NCBI RefSeq assembly: GCF_027620315.1
Contig: NZ_JAPNNL010000009.1
Span: 18,104 to 82,103, forward strand
Direction: 5' to 3'
Origin: Nonomuraea corallina
GTDB lineage: Bacteria; Actinomycetota; Actinomycetes; Streptosporangiales; Streptosporangiaceae
DNA length: 64,000 nt
Below the pieces are notes generated by a model, which saw only the letters and a list, made by a program, of their open reading frames with translations, was not told the origin of the DNA and ran no database searches. Below are positions 62,718 through 64,000 of the stretch, piece by piece (the first letter of the stretch is position 1; the number at the start of each line of letters is the position of its first letter). The position numbers and the translations under genes were made by a program.

Positions 62718-63976
62718 AGGACGTCGCCGAGATCTGCTCGGACCTGATCAGGTTCGACACCACCAACCCGGGCTCGGGTGAGCGCCCGGCCGCCGAGTAC
62801 GTCGCCACGCTGCTGGCCGACGCCGGGCTGGAGCCGGTGGTGTTCGAGTCGGCGCCCCGGCGCACGACCGTCGTGGCGAGGATGGCCGGCGACTCCCCCG
62901 ACGCGCTCCTGATCCACGGCCACCTGGACGTGGTGCCCGCCGACCCGGCCGAGTGGCGGCTGCCCCCGTTCTCCGGCGAGATCGCCGACGGCTGCGTCCA
63001 CGGCAGGGGCGCGGTCGACATGAAGGGCTCGTGCGCGATGACGCTGGCCACCGTGCTCGGCATGCGGGCGCGCGGGCAGCGGCCGAAGCGCGACGTGGTG
63101 CTGGCGTTCCTGGCCGACGAGGAGGCGACCGGCGACTACGGCTCGCGGCACGCGGTGGCCGAGCACCGGGAGCTGTTCGACGGGGTGACGCAGGCGATCA
63201 GCGAGTCGGGCGGCTTCAGCGTCGACGCCGGCGGCCACCGGGTCTATCCGGTGGCGGTCGGCGAGCGCGGCACCGCCTGGATGAAGCTGACCGCGCACGG
63301 CGTGGCCGGTCACGGCTCCAAGCCCGCGGCCGACAACCCGGTGGCCACGCTGGCGCACGCGCTGTCGCGGGTGGCCGCGCACCCGTGGCCGGTCCGGCTC
63401 ACGCCGTCCGTCGCGGCGCTGATCCAGCAGCTGGGGGACCTCACCGGGCAGCCGGTGGACCTGGACCGGCTGGACGCCGAGGCGGCCCGGCTGGGCCCGC
63501 TGGGCCGGCTGTTCCAGGGCCAGATCCGCAACTCGGCCAACCCGACGATGCTGGACGCGGGCTACAAGGTGAACGTGATCCCCTCCTCCGCCGAGGCGCA
63601 CGTCGACGGCCGTTACCTGCCGGGGTTACGGGAGGAGTTCCTGGAGACGCTCGACGAGCTGCTCGGCCCGAAGATCACCCGGGAGTTCGTCAACCTGGAG
63701 GACGCCCCGGCGGCCCCGTACCCGTCGTCGTTCTTCGACGAGCTGGCCGACTCGCTGGTCGCCGAGGATCCGCTGGCCAGGCCGGTGCCGTACGTGATGA
63801 GCGGCGGCACCGACGCCAAGTCGTTCGCCCGGATCGGCATCGAGGGGTACGGGTTCGCGCCGCTCATGCTGCGGCCGGATCTGGATTACTTCGGCATGTT
63901 CCACGGCAAGGACGAGCGGGTGCCGGTCGCGGGCCTGGAGTTCGGCACCCGGGTCCTGACGAGGCTGCTCACCTGA
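62714..63976 (+). CDS. M20-family metallopeptidase
   Basis: A 420-residue M20/M25/M40-type peptidase starting with GTG at 62714 (GTGA overlap). Metal ligands are His in LIHGHLDVVPADP, Asp in GAVDMKG, the Glu pair in LADEEATG and a C-terminal His in GMFHGKDERV. The dimerisation domain has TAHGVAGHGSKP. Such enzymes cleave dipeptides or N-acyl amino acids. With the upstream S9 peptidase it probably completes peptide breakdown. The stop lies 24 nt before the window end, so later operon genes may exist. Confidence 0.9.
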   Translation: MKDVAEICSDLIRFDTTNPGSGERPAAEYVATLLADAGLEPVVFESAPRRTTVVARMAGDSPDALLIHGHLDVVPADPAEWRLPPFSGEIADGCVHGRGAVDMKGSCAMTLATVLGMRARGQRPKRDVVLAFLADEEATGDYGSRHAVAEHRELFDGVTQAISESGGFSVDAGGHRVYPVAVGERGTAWMKLTAHGVAGHGSKPAADNPVATLAHALSRVAAHPWPVRLTPSVAALIQQLGDLTGQPVDLDRLDAEAARLGPLGRLFQGQIRNSANPTMLDAGYKVNVIPSSAEAHVDGRYLPGLREEFLETLDELLGPKITREFVNLEDAPAAPYPSSFFDELADSLVAEDPLARPVPYVMSGGTDAKSFARIGIEGYGFAPLMLRPDLDYFGMFHGKDERVPVAGLEFGTRVLTRLLT

Positions 63977-64000
63977 CGGGCCTCACTCCGTGCGCCGCCG

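Overview
The window is a 64 kb piece of a very GC-rich chromosome (roughly 70% or more by eye) packed with genes on both strands. Actinobacterial features recur: 4-base ATGA/GTGA overlaps inside operons, many GTG starts, many apparently leaderless genes with a TAnnnT -10 box 6-7 nt before the start codon, a HAIR (HspR) operator at lon, an F420-type luciferase-like oxidoreductase, a soluble acyl-ACP desaturase and a CydC-type exporter. The high GC and gene style suggest Streptosporangiales or a relative (inference; no rRNA or marker gene is present). No tRNA, rRNA, CRISPR array, insertion sequence or convincing prophage was found.

Layout. 0-3.7 kb: end of cydC, then a four-gene operon (membrane protein, small winged-helix repressor, ABC-2 ATPase and permease) behind a 21-bp inverted repeat. 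3.7-7.3 kb: HtrA-like protease, acyl-CoA ligase, and a secreted protein rich in Trp, Lys and His. 7.4-10.1 kb: metNIQ importer preceded by a 29-codon leader ORF with tandem Cys codons and a GC hairpin. 10.1-12.8 kb: TetR-Fic operon divergent from an alpha/beta hydrolase across a palindrome. 12.8-18.7 kb: lon with its HAIR site, a NarL-type two-component pair, and a PaaK-like ligase. 18.9-26 kb: secreted hydrolase, a DUF4180 plus excisionase-type HTH pair, MBL hydrolase, MFS exporter, cytochrome P450, HAD phosphatase and a lipase-like protein. 26-32.5 kb: ArfB, FMN reductase, desaturase, Nudix, a DinB-like protein, HAD-IIA phosphatase, M20 amidohydrolase and alcohol dehydrogenase.

32.6-42.7 kb is the most coherent functional block: an Opp/Dpp-type ABC importer (binding lipoprotein, two permeases, two ATPases), a double-GNAT acetyltransferase, the exo-N-acetylmuramidase NamZ (DUF1343), the MurNAc-6-P etherase MurQ and a beta-lactamase-fold serine hydrolase. 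Together these look like a cell-wall (muropeptide) salvage locus. Two intergenic regions, before the importer and between namZ and murQ, carry nearly the same 15-bp motif, which may be a shared operator.

42.9-49.8 kb: LLM oxidoreductase, APH-fold kinase, zinc-ribbon protein, lipoprotein, CGNR zinc-finger protein, FadD15-like ligase. 48.7-53.7 kb: adenosylcobalamin-dependent methylmalonyl-CoA mutase (mutA, mutB) with its GTPase chaperone meaB, i.e. the propionyl-CoA to succinyl-CoA step. 53.8-57.2 kb: peptidoglycan amidase, methylthioribose-1-phosphate isomerase (mtnA), and a secreted GH16 glucanase with a possible terminator hairpin in its leader. 57.3-64 kb: DUF5925 AAA ATPase, SWIM protein, and a three-gene peptidase run (C39-like, S9, M20) that ends just inside the window.
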